A stretch of DNA of 64,000 nt from Streptomyces sp. NBC_01244. GTDB taxonomy: Bacteria > Actinomycetota > Actinomycetes > Streptomycetales > Streptomycetaceae. The stretch lies in the NCBI RefSeq assembly GCF_035987325.1, contig NZ_CP108488.1, forward strand, positions 1,860,001 to 1,924,000. Reading direction: 5' to 3'. How positions within the stretch are numbered: the first letter of the stretch is position 1; every line of letters starts with the position of its first letter. The notes below the pieces were generated by a model that did not search any database, had not been told where the DNA came from, and saw nothing but the letters and a program-made list of their open reading frames with translations. A program made the position numbers and the translations under genes. This document shows, in pieces, positions 7,930 to 17,368 of this stretch.

Positions 7930-8769
7930 ATGACCGCCACGGTCTCCTTCACGATCGATTCGCCACTGGGCCCCCACAGCACCACCGCCGCCTACGAGCG
8001 CAAGGGCGCGGGCGAGCCGCTCCTGCTGCTGCACGGCATCGGCCACCACCTCCAGGCCTGGCACCCGGTGACCGACGTCCTGGCCGCCGAGTACGACGTG
8101 ATCGCCGTCGACCTGCCCGGCTTCGGTGTCTCGGAGCCGCTGCCGCACGGGGTTCCGTACGATCTGGGCACCGTCGCCTCGGCGCTGAGCTCGCTCTGCG
8201 CAGCGCTCGGCATAGAGCGGCCGCACGTCGCGGGCAACTCCCTCGGCGGGCTGCTCGCCCTGGAGATGGGGCGCGTGGGCCTGGCGCGCTCGGTCACCGC
8301 CCTCTCCCCCGCCGGCTTCTGGTCGGAGGGGGAACGCCGCTACGCCTTCACCGCACTCCGCGCGATGCGCGCCGGCGCCGGCGTGCTGCCCCGCTCCGCC
8401 GTGGAACGGCTCGCCCGCAGCGCCGCCGGACGCGCCGCGCTCACCGGCAGCATCTACGCGCGCCCGGGGCGGCGTTCGCCCGGCTCCGTGGTCGCCGAGA
8501 CCCTCGCCCTGCGTGAGGCCTCCGGCTTCGAGCAGACCCTGTCCGCGGGCGGCTCCGTACGGTTCACCGCGGATCTGCCGGACCTGCCCGTCACCATCGC
8601 CTGGGGCAGTCGCGACCGGCTGCTCCTGCGCCGCCAGGGCATCCGCGCGAAGCGCACCATTCCCGGCGCCCGCCTCGTCCGGCTCCCCGGCTGCGGCCAC
8701 GTCCCCATGAACGACGACCCGGCCCTGGTCGCCCGCGTCATCCTGGACACGACCAAGCTCGCCCGATGA
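7930..8769 (+). CDS. Alpha/beta-fold hydrolase
   Basis: Serine hydrolase of 279 residues. It has an oxyanion-hole motif HGIGHH (about residue 36), nucleophile elbow GNSLGG (Ser near 103), catalytic Asp in GSRDRLL (near 228) and His in CGHVPMND (near 256). No signal peptide is visible, so it should be cytoplasmic. GAGGAG lies six bases before ATG 7930. The substrate is unclear. The divergent GntR regulator may control it. Confidence 0.88.
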   Translation: MTATVSFTIDSPLGPHSTTAAYERKGAGEPLLLLHGIGHHLQAWHPVTDVLAAEYDVIAVDLPGFGVSEPLPHGVPYDLGTVASALSSLCAALGIERPHVAGNSLGGLLALEMGRVGLARSVTALSPAGFWSEGERRYAFTALRAMRAGAGVLPRSAVERLARSAAGRAALTGSIYARPGRRSPGSVVAETLALREASGFEQTLSAGGSVRFTADLPDLPVTIAWGSRDRLLLRRQGIRAKRTIPGARLVRLPGCGHVPMNDDPALVARVILDTTKLAR

Positions 8770-8779
8770 GACGTTGACG

Positions 8780-8827
8780 GGCATGGGTGGAGGCATGGGT
8801 GGAGGTGCTGGTGGAAGTACTGGTGGA
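8780..8827 (+). repeat. 12-bp tandem repeat (four copies)
   Basis: Four copies of a 12-bp unit (GGCATGGGTGGA, GGCATGGGTGGA, GGTGCTGGTGGA, AGTACTGGTGGA) directly follow the hydrolase gene. A degenerate fifth copy follows. Minisatellite-like, in non-coding DNA. Confidence 0.7.
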
Positions 8828-8986
8828 GGCATTGCCGGGGCGCTGACCGGCCATTGACGGGGCATCAGCCATCCGCATCAGTGTTCACGCATGGTTCGCG
8901 TGCGCGACGCGGGCGGTCCGGTGTGCGGCCGGTGTACGGCGGCACACTGGTCCGGCCCGTCCCCGCCGGCCTCTGGAGACGCACCG

Positions 8987-10585
8987 ATGGCACCTCTGCC
9001 GCACACCCGACGCTCCCTGCTCGGCGGTTCCCTCGCCGTCCCGGTGGGCCTCGCCCTGTCCAGCGCCCTGACGGGCGCCCTCAGCACTCCCGCCCACGCG
9101 GATGCTCCCGCCTTCGCCCGCTCGGGCCGCCCGAACGCCTTCTGGGGTGTCCAGTCCGGCGAGATCACCGCCCACTCGGCCACCGTCTGGACGCGTTCCG
9201 ACCGCCCCGCACGGATGTACGTCGACACCTCCCCGAGCGAGTCGTTCCGCTACGCCGTCCGCCGCCACCGCGGCCCGCTGCTCGGCCCCGACACCGACTT
9301 CACGGGCACCACCACCCTGCGCGAGCTCCCGCCCGGACAGCAGATCCACTACCGGGTGCTCCTCGCCGACCCCGACGATCCGCGCCGCACCGGCGAGCCG
9401 GTCCACGGCACCTTCCGGACCACCCCGGCCTCCCGCCGCCGCGACGTGCGCTTCCTGTGGTCCGGGGACCTCGCCGGCCAGGGCTGGGGCATCAACCCGG
9501 AGCTCGGCGGCTACCGCGTGTTCGACGAAATGCGCCTGCGCGACCCCGACTTCTTCCTCTTCAGCGGGGACACCATCTACGCCGACGGGCCGATCCAGGC
9601 CTCCGTACCGCTGCGCGACGGAACCCTGTGGCACAACGTGACCACCGAGGAGAAGGCGAAGGTCGCCGAGACCCTCGCCGAGTTCCGGGGCAACTTCCGC
9701 TACAACCTGCTCGACGGCAACCTGCGCGATTTCAACGCCCAGGTGCCGGTCCTCGCCCAGTGGGACGACCACGAGGTGCGCAACAACTGGTACCCCGGCC
9801 AGATCCTCGACGACCCCCGCTACACCGTGAAGGACGTCGACACCCTCGCCGGCCGGGCCCGCCGGGCCTTCGGCGAGTACTTCCCCGTCACCGACCTGCG
9901 CGGCGGCCGCACCGAGGGCCGGATGTACCGGGTGATGCGCTACGGCCCGCTGCTCGACGTGTTCGTCCTCGACATGCGCACCTACCGCGACCCGAACTCC
10001 CCCGGCCGCCAGACCGATGACCCGGTAGGCATCCTCGGCCCCGAGCAGCTGGCCTGGATCAAGCGCGAGCTGTCGCGCTCCCGCGCCACCTGGAAGGTCA
10101 TCGCCGCCGACATGCCGCTCGGCATCGTGGTGGCCGACGGGACCGCCAACTTCGAGGCCGTCGCCCAAGGCGACCCCGGCGCGCCGCTCGGGCGCGAGCT
10201 GCAGATCGCGGAGCTGCTGCGCCACATCAAGCACCAGCGCATCACCGGCACCCTCTGGCTCACCGCCGACGTCCACTACACGGCCGCGAACCACTACGCG
10301 CCCGAGCGGGCCGCCTTCACCGACTTCGCGCCGTTCTGGGAGTTCGTCTCCGGCCCCATCGGCGCGGGCGGCTTCCCCTCCGGCCGGCTGGACGCCACCT
10401 TCGGCCCGGAGATGGCGTACGTCCAGTCCGCGCCCTTCGCGAACATGTCCCCCTCCGAGAACCCCCCGTACTACGGGGAGGTCGAGATCGACGGGGACGG
10501 CGGCGAGCTCACCGTCCGGCTGCGCCGCCAGGGAGGCGGCGTACTCTTCACCCGGACCCTGCAGCCCGGCCGGGTGGGGCAGTAG
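8987..10585 (+). CDS. phoD: Alkaline phosphatase D family phosphodiesterase, Tat-exported
   Basis: Secreted metallophosphatase of 532 residues that releases phosphate from esters outside the cell. The N-terminus carries a twin-arginine signal (TRRSLLGGS, then a hydrophobic stretch ending AHA near residue 37). PhoD metal-site motifs are present: WSGDLAG, FSGDTIYADGP, WDDHEVRNNW and LTADVHYTAANHY. ATG 8987 is chosen because GGAG lies eight bases upstream and it places the Tat motif at the N-terminus. In Streptomyces phoD genes are usually under PhoP control, but I did not identify a PHO box here. Confidence 0.92.
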   Translation: MAPLPHTRRSLLGGSLAVPVGLALSSALTGALSTPAHADAPAFARSGRPNAFWGVQSGEITAHSATVWTRSDRPARMYVDTSPSESFRYAVRRHRGPLLGPDTDFTGTTTLRELPPGQQIHYRVLLADPDDPRRTGEPVHGTFRTTPASRRRDVRFLWSGDLAGQGWGINPELGGYRVFDEMRLRDPDFFLFSGDTIYADGPIQASVPLRDGTLWHNVTTEEKAKVAETLAEFRGNFRYNLLDGNLRDFNAQVPVLAQWDDHEVRNNWYPGQILDDPRYTVKDVDTLAGRARRAFGEYFPVTDLRGGRTEGRMYRVMRYGPLLDVFVLDMRTYRDPNSPGRQTDDPVGILGPEQLAWIKRELSRSRATWKVIAADMPLGIVVADGTANFEAVAQGDPGAPLGRELQIAELLRHIKHQRITGTLWLTADVHYTAANHYAPERAAFTDFAPFWEFVSGPIGAGGFPSGRLDATFGPEMAYVQSAPFANMSPSENPPYYGEVEIDGDGGELTVRLRRQGGGVLFTRTLQPGRVGQ

Positions 10586-10793
10586 TCGGGCAGTAGGCGG
10601 ACGGCAAGCGGGCACGTGAGCGGGCGGTAAGCGGGCCGTGCGCGAGGGAGCGGAAGCCGACGAAGGCGGCCCGCCGAGACGCCGGGATCTGAAATCGGCC
10701 GGAAAACAGGGCGAAATCGGCCAGATGGATCCTTAACCAGTCGGTCACAGATCGTTCGTGATCACGCAACACCCAGGCGTCACAGTGGTCTGC

Positions 10794-12233
10794 ATGACTG
10801 AGCGTATTCCTGCCTCTGCCCAGCGTCCCCACCGCCACCACTGGCGCCGCGACGTCGTCGAGCTCGCCGCTCTCTTCTGCGCCGTCGCGGTCGCCGACGC
10901 CATCGCCAATCTCGTGGTGCACGGTCCCCGCGGCCCGGTGCTGCTCGTGGCCTCGGCCGTCGCACTCCTGGTCACGGCGGCGTTCCACACCTGGTGGGCA
11001 CGCCGCCACAGCCATGCGCCGCCGCCCACGGACACCGCGCCCTCGGACCTCGCCGCGGACCCCGCCGCGGCGGCGGTCGCGGCGACGGTCGGTACGGACA
11101 CCGCGCTGGCCTCCGCCCTGTGGCGGATGCGGACGACCGTGCGCGACGAGCCCGGCAGCCTCGCCGCGCTCTGCACCGCGCTCGCCCGGAGCGGGGTCGA
11201 CATCCTGACCCTGCAGACGCACCCGCTCCCCGAGGGCGGCACGGTGGACGAGTTCCTGCTGCGCGCCCCGCAGCAGCTGCCCTCCGCCGACCTCACCCGG
11301 GCCATCTCCGGCGCCGGCGGCCACAGCACCTGGATCGAGCGCGCCGACGCGCACGACCTGGTCGACACCCCGACCCGCGTCCTGGGGCTGGCCACCCGCA
11401 CCGCGCTGGACGCCGCCGAGCTGCCGCTCGCCCTGCGCCAGCTGCTCGGCCGCTGCACCATCCACTCGATCCCGGCGACCACCCTCTCCGGGCGCCCCAA
11501 CGCCGGCGCCGACGCGCCCGTCGAAGGCGTCCTGGAAGCCACGGTCATGCGGCTGCGCGACCCGTCCGGCGGTGCGATCACCATCGAGCGGCCCTACCTG
11601 CCCTTCACCCCGACCGAGTTCGCCCGCGCCCGCGCGCTCGTCGAGCTGGACGCCCGGCTCGGACCGCGCGTCCCGCGCAGCCGGGACGTGCTGACCCTCC
11701 CCGAGGGCAACGAGATCACCGTCCGCCGCGCCGACGGCTCCGACCTGCCCGCGGCCCGTGCCATGCACGACCGCTGCTCGGAGCGCACCCTCGGCCTGCG
11801 CTACCACGGCCCCGTCGCCGACGCCGACCGCTACCTCGGCCACCTGCTGAGCCCGCGCTTCGGCCGCACCCTCGCCGCGACCACCGCCTCCGGCAAGCTC
11901 GTCGCCCTCGGCCACCTGCTCTGGGACGGCGACGAGACCGAGGTGGCGCTGCTCATCGAGGACGACTGGCAGCGCCGCGGCATCGGCTCCGAACTGCTGG
12001 GCCGACTGATCTCGATGGCCGTCGAGGCCGGATGCGACAGCGTGTACGCCGTCACCCAGGCCCACAACACCGGCATGGTCGCCGCGATGCGCGGCCTCGG
12101 CCTCCCCCTCGACTACCAGATCGAGGAGGGCACCCTGGTGATCACGGCCCGGCTGGACGCGACCCCGGTCAGCTCCCGGCTGCCGTACGAGCTCCCGGCC
12201 GAATCCCGCGGCCTGCCCCGCAGCCAGCCGTGA
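10794..12233 (+). CDS. Membrane-anchored ACT-domain GNAT acetyltransferase
   Basis: A 479-residue multidomain protein. Residues about 18-65 contain two hydrophobic segments separated by HGPRGP, i.e. a membrane hairpin. An ACT-like domain follows (RMRTTVRDEPGSLAALCTAL, about 100-150) and possibly a second one to about 260. The C-terminal part (about 300-465) is a GNAT domain with the acetyl-CoA loop DDWQRRGIGSELL. Amino-acid-regulated ACT-GNAT lysine acetyltransferases are known in actinobacteria. The membrane hairpin suggests this one acts at the membrane. ATG 10794 is preferred to GTG 10758, which would add 12 poorly conserved-looking residues. Confidence 0.82.
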   Translation: MTERIPASAQRPHRHHWRRDVVELAALFCAVAVADAIANLVVHGPRGPVLLVASAVALLVTAAFHTWWARRHSHAPPPTDTAPSDLAADPAAAAVAATVGTDTALASALWRMRTTVRDEPGSLAALCTALARSGVDILTLQTHPLPEGGTVDEFLLRAPQQLPSADLTRAISGAGGHSTWIERADAHDLVDTPTRVLGLATRTALDAAELPLALRQLLGRCTIHSIPATTLSGRPNAGADAPVEGVLEATVMRLRDPSGGAITIERPYLPFTPTEFARARALVELDARLGPRVPRSRDVLTLPEGNEITVRRADGSDLPAARAMHDRCSERTLGLRYHGPVADADRYLGHLLSPRFGRTLAATTASGKLVALGHLLWDGDETEVALLIEDDWQRRGIGSELLGRLISMAVEAGCDSVYAVTQAHNTGMVAAMRGLGLPLDYQIEEGTLVITARLDATPVSSRLPYELPAESRGLPRSQP

Positions 12234-12258
12234 CCTGAGCCGGATCTTTCGGATCCCT

Positions 12259-12350
12259 CCGGGCGGCTCGCCGCCGATCCCGGGGTGGTGCACCCGCAAG
12301 CACCCCCCAAGCACCCGCAAGCACCCGCGGGTCGGCGGCGAGCCGCCCGG
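12259..12350. terminator. Long stem-loop after the GNAT gene
   Basis: A 19-bp perfect inverted repeat (CCGGGCGGCTCGCCGCCGA at 12259-12277 against 12332-12350), with partial continuation inward. The loop carries repeats of GCAAGCACCC. It starts 26 bp after the acetyltransferase stop and probably ends that transcript. There is no U-run, as is common in Streptomyces. Confidence 0.6.
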
Positions 12351-12479
12351 CGAGTCTGCGGAACGACGCCCGGACCACCTGCCGCGATCTCGCCACCGAG
12401 GCCGGCATCTCCCCCTGCGTCAGCAGGCTGACGATCTTTGGTGATGACGCGGACCCGTCCCGCATACGAAGATGTCCAC

Positions 12480-14198
12480 ATGTCAGACATCATCACCAGT
12501 GACAGCGCCGCACGGCTGCCCCGACAGGTCGCCGATACCTACGTCGACGACCTCATCGCCATCGACCCGATCACGGGCACCTATCTCGGTGTCGCCGCGA
12601 GCTCAGGAAAGCTCCCGGACCTCTCTCCCGCGGGCCGCTCGGCGGCCGCCGAACTTTCCCGCGCCACGCTCGCGAAGCTCGACGCCGCCGAGCGCCTGCC
12701 CGGCGCCGACAGCGATGTCGAGCGCCGCTGCGCCAGGCTGCTGCGCGAGCGGCTCACCGCCGAACTCGCCGTCCACGAGGCCGATGAGGACCTGCGCGCG
12801 GTCAGCAACATCCACTCCCCGGCGCACTCGGTCCGCGAGGTCTTCTCCCTGACCCCGGCCGAAACCGACGAGGACTGGGCCGCGATCGCCGAGCGGCTGC
12901 GCGCCGTACCGGCCGCCTACGCGGGCTACCGCGAGTGCCTCGCGCTCGGCCTGGAGCGCGGCCTGTTCGGCAGCCCGCGCCCCACCGCCACCTTCGTCGA
13001 ACAGCTCACCGCCTGGGCGGGCGAGGGCGAGGGAGCCGAGGGCGAGGGCAAGGACGGCTACTTCGCCGAGTTCGCCGCCGCCGGCCCCGAGGCACTGCGC
13101 GCCGAGCTCGACGGGGCCGCCGCCGCCGCGACCGCCGCCGTCGTGGAACTGCGCGACTGGATGCGGGACGTGTACGCCCCCGCGGTCGAGGGCAAGCCCG
13201 ATCCGGTGGGCCGCGAGCGCTACGCCCGCTGGTCGCGCTACTTCAACGGCACCGACCTGGACCTGGACGAGGCGTACGCCTACGGCTGGTCGGAGTACCA
13301 CCGGCTGCTGGCGGAGATGAAGACCGAAGCCGCCAAGATCCTGCCGGACGCCGGTCCCTGGGAGGTGCTCAAGCACCTGGACGAGCACGGCACCCACATC
13401 GAGGGCGTGGACGAGGTCCAGGCCTGGCTGCAGGGCCTGATGGACGAGGCCATCGAGAACCTCGACGGCACCCACTTCGAACTCGCCGAGCGGGTCAAGC
13501 GCGTGGAGTCGCGGATCGCCCCTCCGGGCGGCGCCGCGGCCCCGTACTACACGAACCCCTCGGAGGACTTCTCCCGTCCGGGGCGCACCTGGCTGCCGAC
13601 CATGGGCCAGACCCGCTTCCCCGTCTACGACCTGGTCTCCACCTGGTACCACGAGGGCGTTCCGGGCCACCACCTCCAGCTGGCGCAGTGGACGCACGTG
13701 GCGGACCAGCTGTCCCGCTACCAGGCCAGTGTCGGTCTCGTCAGCGCGAACGCCGAGGGCTGGGCGCTGTACGCGGAGCGGCTCATGGACGAGCTGGGCT
13801 ACCTCAAGGACGCCGAACAGCGGCTCGGTTACCTGGACTGCCAGATGATGCGCGCCGCGCGGGTCATCGTGGACATCGGCATGCACCTGGGTCTGGAGAT
13901 CCCGGCGGACTCGCCGTTCCACCCGGGCGAGCGCTGGACGGTGGACCTGGCGCAGGAGTTCTTCGGCCTGCACAGCGGCCGGCCGGGCGACTTCGTCGAG
14001 AGCGAGCTGACCCGCTACCTGTCGATGCCGGGCCAGGCGATCGGCTACAAGCTGGGCGAGCGCGCCTGGCTGCTGGGCCGTGACAACGCGCGTGCGGCGC
14101 ACGGCGATTCCTTCGACCTGAAGGCCTGGCACATGGCGGCGCTGTCCCAGGGTTCGCTGGGCCTGGACGACCTGGTGGACGAGCTGTCGAAGCTCTGA
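12480..14198 (+). CDS. DUF885-family protein, predicted zinc metallopeptidase
   Basis: Protein of 572 residues belonging to DUF885, a family related to M-class peptidases. The metal-site motif YHEGVPGHH lies near residues 390-398. It is predicted soluble, with no signal peptide. ATG 12480 is used rather than the in-frame GTG 12438, because GAAGAT ends six bases before it and conserved-looking sequence begins there. An acidic Gly/Glu-rich insertion (AGEGEGAEGEGK, near residue 185) is low complexity. Substrate unknown. Confidence 0.85.
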   Translation: MSDIITSDSAARLPRQVADTYVDDLIAIDPITGTYLGVAASSGKLPDLSPAGRSAAAELSRATLAKLDAAERLPGADSDVERRCARLLRERLTAELAVHEADEDLRAVSNIHSPAHSVREVFSLTPAETDEDWAAIAERLRAVPAAYAGYRECLALGLERGLFGSPRPTATFVEQLTAWAGEGEGAEGEGKDGYFAEFAAAGPEALRAELDGAAAAATAAVVELRDWMRDVYAPAVEGKPDPVGRERYARWSRYFNGTDLDLDEAYAYGWSEYHRLLAEMKTEAAKILPDAGPWEVLKHLDEHGTHIEGVDEVQAWLQGLMDEAIENLDGTHFELAERVKRVESRIAPPGGAAAPYYTNPSEDFSRPGRTWLPTMGQTRFPVYDLVSTWYHEGVPGHHLQLAQWTHVADQLSRYQASVGLVSANAEGWALYAERLMDELGYLKDAEQRLGYLDCQMMRAARVIVDIGMHLGLEIPADSPFHPGERWTVDLAQEFFGLHSGRPGDFVESELTRYLSMPGQAIGYKLGERAWLLGRDNARAAHGDSFDLKAWHMAALSQGSLGLDDLVDELSKL

Positions 14199-14219
14199 TC
14201 ACCGGATCGGACCGCCCCA

Positions 14220-14275
14220 CGGACGGACGGACGGGCCGGCTCGCCCCTCACGGAGCCGGCCCGTCCGTCCGTCCG
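14220..14275. terminator. Bidirectional terminator, 23-bp perfect stem
   Basis: Arms 14220-14242 and 14253-14275 are perfectly complementary over 23 bp with a 10-base loop. The stem contains CCGT tandem repeats that run on to about 14287. It sits between the convergent DUF885 and sbcC genes and should stop both transcripts. Confidence 0.8.
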
Positions 14276-14356
14276 TCCGTCCGTCCGCACGCGGGGCGGG
14301 CCGGTCGTCGGCGGCAGCCCGTCTCCAGTGAGCGGGGACTTCAGGGAGCGGGGACT

Positions 14357-17300
14357 TCAGCCCGTTCCGCCCGCCGTGCGGTGCCGCACCACCGAACCTC
14401 CGCGCTGTTTGACGATCTCCAGCTGGGCCTGCACCCGGGTCCGCAGGTCGGCGACGTGGCTCACGATGCCCACGCTGCGGTCGCGTTCGCGCAGCGAGTC
14501 CAGTACGTCGAGCACCTCGTCCAGCGCCTGGTCGTCGAGGCTGCCGAAGCCCTCGTCGATGAACAGGGTGTCGAGCCGCATGCCGCCCGCCTCGTCGGTG
14601 ACCACGTCGGCCAGGCCCAGCGCGAGCGCGAGCGAGGCGAAGAAGGTCTCGCCGCCGGACAGGGTGGCGGTGTCCCGTTCGCTGCCGGTCCAGGCGTCGA
14701 CCACGTGCAGCCCGAGCCCGGAACGCCCCCGTCCGCTCGCCTTGGCGTCGGAGTGCAGCAGGGTGTAGCGGCCGCCCGACATGCGCAGCAGCCGTACCGT
14801 CGCCGCGGCGGCGACCTGCTCCAGCCGGGCCGCGAGCACGTAGGCCTCCAGCCGCATCTTGCGCTCGTTGTCCGCGGAGGTGCCCGCGGTGAGTCCGGCG
14901 AGCCGGGCCACCCGTTCGTAGGCCTCGCGCAAGGGTCCCAGGGAGCGCAGCTCCCGCTCGGCCTGGAGGGAGAGCCCGTCGAGGTCCTTGCACCGGACCC
15001 GGGCCGCGTCCACGGCGGACCCGGCCGTACGGAGCTTCGCCCCGGCCCGGTCCGCACGCGCCTCGGCCTCCTCCGGCGCGGCCGGGGGCAGGGCCGCCGC
15101 CGCGGCGGTGTCGGCCTCGCCGAGGCGGTCGGCCAGCATGGCCTCCTCCGCCTGCCAGGCGTCCGTGCGGCGTTGGAGCGCGCTGCGTTCGTACTCGGGG
15201 AGCACGGCGTCGGCCGCCTCCTCGGTGGTGTCGAAGCCGGCCTTGAAGGCGGCGTCGGCGAGCTGGTCGTCGGCCTCCTTCAGCCGGGCGGCGGTGGTTT
15301 CGGCCCGGCGCAGCGAGGCGGCCGCCGCCGTGACCATGCGGACCCTGTCCTCCAGGACTCCGGCGCGGGCCGCGACGCTGGGCGCGCCGTCCCGTACGAG
15401 GGCCAGCTCCGCCTCCAGCGAGGCCCGCTCCCGGTCGAGGGCCTCGCGGCGCGAGGCTCGCGCCGCCGCCCGGGCCTCGGCTTCGCTCCGCTCGGCGCTG
15501 CGCACGGCGTGCTCCCGCTCCGCGCGGGCCAGCCGCTCGCGGGCGGTGTGCAGTCCGGCGGCCGCGGCGTGCGCCTCGGCGTGACGGGAACTCAGCGCGG
15601 AGGTGAGTTCCAGGAGTTCGGCCGTGGTGGCCTCGCCCGCGGCGGCCGCGGCCTCCACGCGGGCCTCCCGTACGGCGGCCAGCCTGCGCTCGACGCCGGC
15701 CCTGCGCTCCTCGGCCCCCTCGAAGCGGGCGTGCGCCGCCTCCTCCGCGGCCCGGTCGACGTGACCGGGGGCGGGCCGGGCCGGGGAGGGGTGCTCCGCG
15801 GCCCCGCACACGGTGCAGGGCTCCCCCTCCACCAGGGCGGCGGCGAGTTCGGCGGCGATCCCGCGCAGCCGGGTCTCCTTGAGCTCGAGCCAGCGTTCCC
15901 GGGCGGCGGCCGACTCCTCGCGGGCGGTGAGCAGTTCGCCGGAGGCCCGCTCCGCGTCCCCGTCGAGGGTGTCGCGCCGCCGGGCGGCGTGCAGGTGCAG
16001 CCTGGCGGGCTCCAGCTTGCCGGCGAGCTGCTCGGCCAGGGTCGCGGCCTGCTGGGCGGCGTCCGCGCGCCCGGCCAGCTCGGTCCGGGTGTTGTCCCAG
16101 CGGGCGAGCCACTCTGCGGTCTCCTGCTGCTGCTCCTCGGCTGCCCGGGACTCCCGTTCCAGGTCGGCCCGTTCGCGGCCGATCTCGGCGCTGCGCTGCT
16201 CGGCGCGGCGGGCGGCTGCGAGTGCTCCCAGGTCGCCCCGCAGCCGCTGCTCGACCGCGGCCAGCTGCTCGGTCCCCGCCTCGGCGAGCTGAGGCGGAAG
16301 CTCCGCCCGGGCCACCGACTCCGCGTGCGCGGCGGCCATGTGGGCGCCGGCGGCGGCTCCGCGCAGCTCCAGGGCGGGGGCGACCAGGGCTCCGCGCCGG
16401 GCCCGGTCGAGCAGGGCGCTCACCCGCTCCCGTTCCGGACCGGCCTCGGCGAGCAGGGCCGCCCGGCGGGTGGTCTCGGCGTGCCGGCGCTGCAGCCGGT
16501 CGAGCTCCCGCGCGTCCTCGGCGGCCCGCCGGGCGGCGTGGTACCGCCCCTCGACGGCGGCGAGGGCGTACTCGGCGACGGTGAGCCGCTCCCGGGCGGA
16601 GCAGCGCGCGACGGCGGCCCAGGCGCGGATCGCCCCGGCCAGCCCGGGGTCGCCCGGCTGGTGCCGGGGCAGCGGCCAGGCGCGCAGGTCGGCGCAGTCC
16701 CCGGCGGCCTGGGCGAGGCGCTGGGCGGTGTGCAGCACCTGCTCGTCACCGGCGCGGACCTTGGCCTCGGCGGCCCGGCGGCGTTCACCGAGCAGGGTTT
16801 CCACGGCGGCGAAGCGGCGGGTGTCGAAGAGCCGGCCCAGCAGCCGGCCGCGCGCCACCTCGTCGGCGCGCAGGAAGCGCGCGAACTCCCCCTGCGGCAA
16901 CAGCACGACCTGGCAGAACTGCTCGCGGCTCATGCCGAGCAGCTGCTCGACCTCCTCGCCGATCTCCTGATGGGACCGGCTCAGCGCTGCCCACTTCTCC
17001 CCGTCGTACTCGCGCAGCCAGCTCTGCGCCTTGTCCTTGGTCGTCCCGGTGCCGCGCTTCTTGGGCCGGTCCTGTTCGGGGCGCCGGGTGATCTCCAGGC
17101 GCCGGCCGCCCGCGGTGAGTTCGAGGGTGATCTCGGTCGGGGTGTCCGAGGCCGCGTGGTCGCTGCGCAGGCTGGTGCCGGGGGCCTGGCGGGAGCCGGG
17201 GACGGACCCGTAGAGGGCGTAGCAGACGGCGTCCAGGACGGAGGTCTTGCCCGCGCCGGTGGGACCGTGCAGCAGGAAGATCCCGGCGCCGGAGAGGGCG

Positions 17301-17368
17301 TCGAAGTCGATCTCCTGGGGTTCGGCGAAGGGGCCGAAGGCGGTGATGCGGAGCCGGTGCAGCCTCAT
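14357..17368 (-). CDS. sbcC: Exonuclease subunit SbcC (SMC/Rad50-like ATPase)
   Basis: ATPase partner of SbcD in the Mre11-Rad50-type nuclease that cuts DNA hairpins and processes broken ends. The 1003-residue protein has Walker A GPTGAGKTS (about residues 35-43), a long Ala/Glu/Arg-rich coiled coil interrupted at about 516-520 by the zinc-hook motif PCTVCG, the signature LSGGETFFASLALALGLADV (about 900-919) and Walker B LDTLFIDEGFG (about 930). ATG 17368 overlaps the sbcD stop by four bases (ATGA), showing translational coupling. It is convergent with the DUF885 gene. Confidence 0.96.
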   Translation of the reverse strand: MRLHRLRITAFGPFAEPQEIDFDALSGAGIFLLHGPTGAGKTSVLDAVCYALYGSVPGSRQAPGTSLRSDHAASDTPTEITLELTAGGRRLEITRRPEQDRPKKRGTGTTKDKAQSWLREYDGEKWAALSRSHQEIGEEVEQLLGMSREQFCQVVLLPQGEFARFLRADEVARGRLLGRLFDTRRFAAVETLLGERRRAAEAKVRAGDEQVLHTAQRLAQAAGDCADLRAWPLPRHQPGDPGLAGAIRAWAAVARCSARERLTVAEYALAAVEGRYHAARRAAEDARELDRLQRRHAETTRRAALLAEAGPERERVSALLDRARRGALVAPALELRGAAAGAHMAAAHAESVARAELPPQLAEAGTEQLAAVEQRLRGDLGALAAARRAEQRSAEIGRERADLERESRAAEEQQQETAEWLARWDNTRTELAGRADAAQQAATLAEQLAGKLEPARLHLHAARRRDTLDGDAERASGELLTAREESAAARERWLELKETRLRGIAAELAAALVEGEPCTVCGAAEHPSPARPAPGHVDRAAEEAAHARFEGAEERRAGVERRLAAVREARVEAAAAAGEATTAELLELTSALSSRHAEAHAAAAGLHTARERLARAEREHAVRSAERSEAEARAAARASRREALDRERASLEAELALVRDGAPSVAARAGVLEDRVRMVTAAAASLRRAETTAARLKEADDQLADAAFKAGFDTTEEAADAVLPEYERSALQRRTDAWQAEEAMLADRLGEADTAAAAALPPAAPEEAEARADRAGAKLRTAGSAVDAARVRCKDLDGLSLQAERELRSLGPLREAYERVARLAGLTAGTSADNERKMRLEAYVLAARLEQVAAAATVRLLRMSGGRYTLLHSDAKASGRGRSGLGLHVVDAWTGSERDTATLSGGETFFASLALALGLADVVTDEAGGMRLDTLFIDEGFGSLDDQALDEVLDVLDSLRERDRSVGIVSHVADLRTRVQAQLEIVKQRGGSVVRHRTAGGTG

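Noticed and set aside
8780..8827. CRISPR array
   Set aside because: Repeats are 12 bp, adjacent and without spacers; no cas genes in the window.
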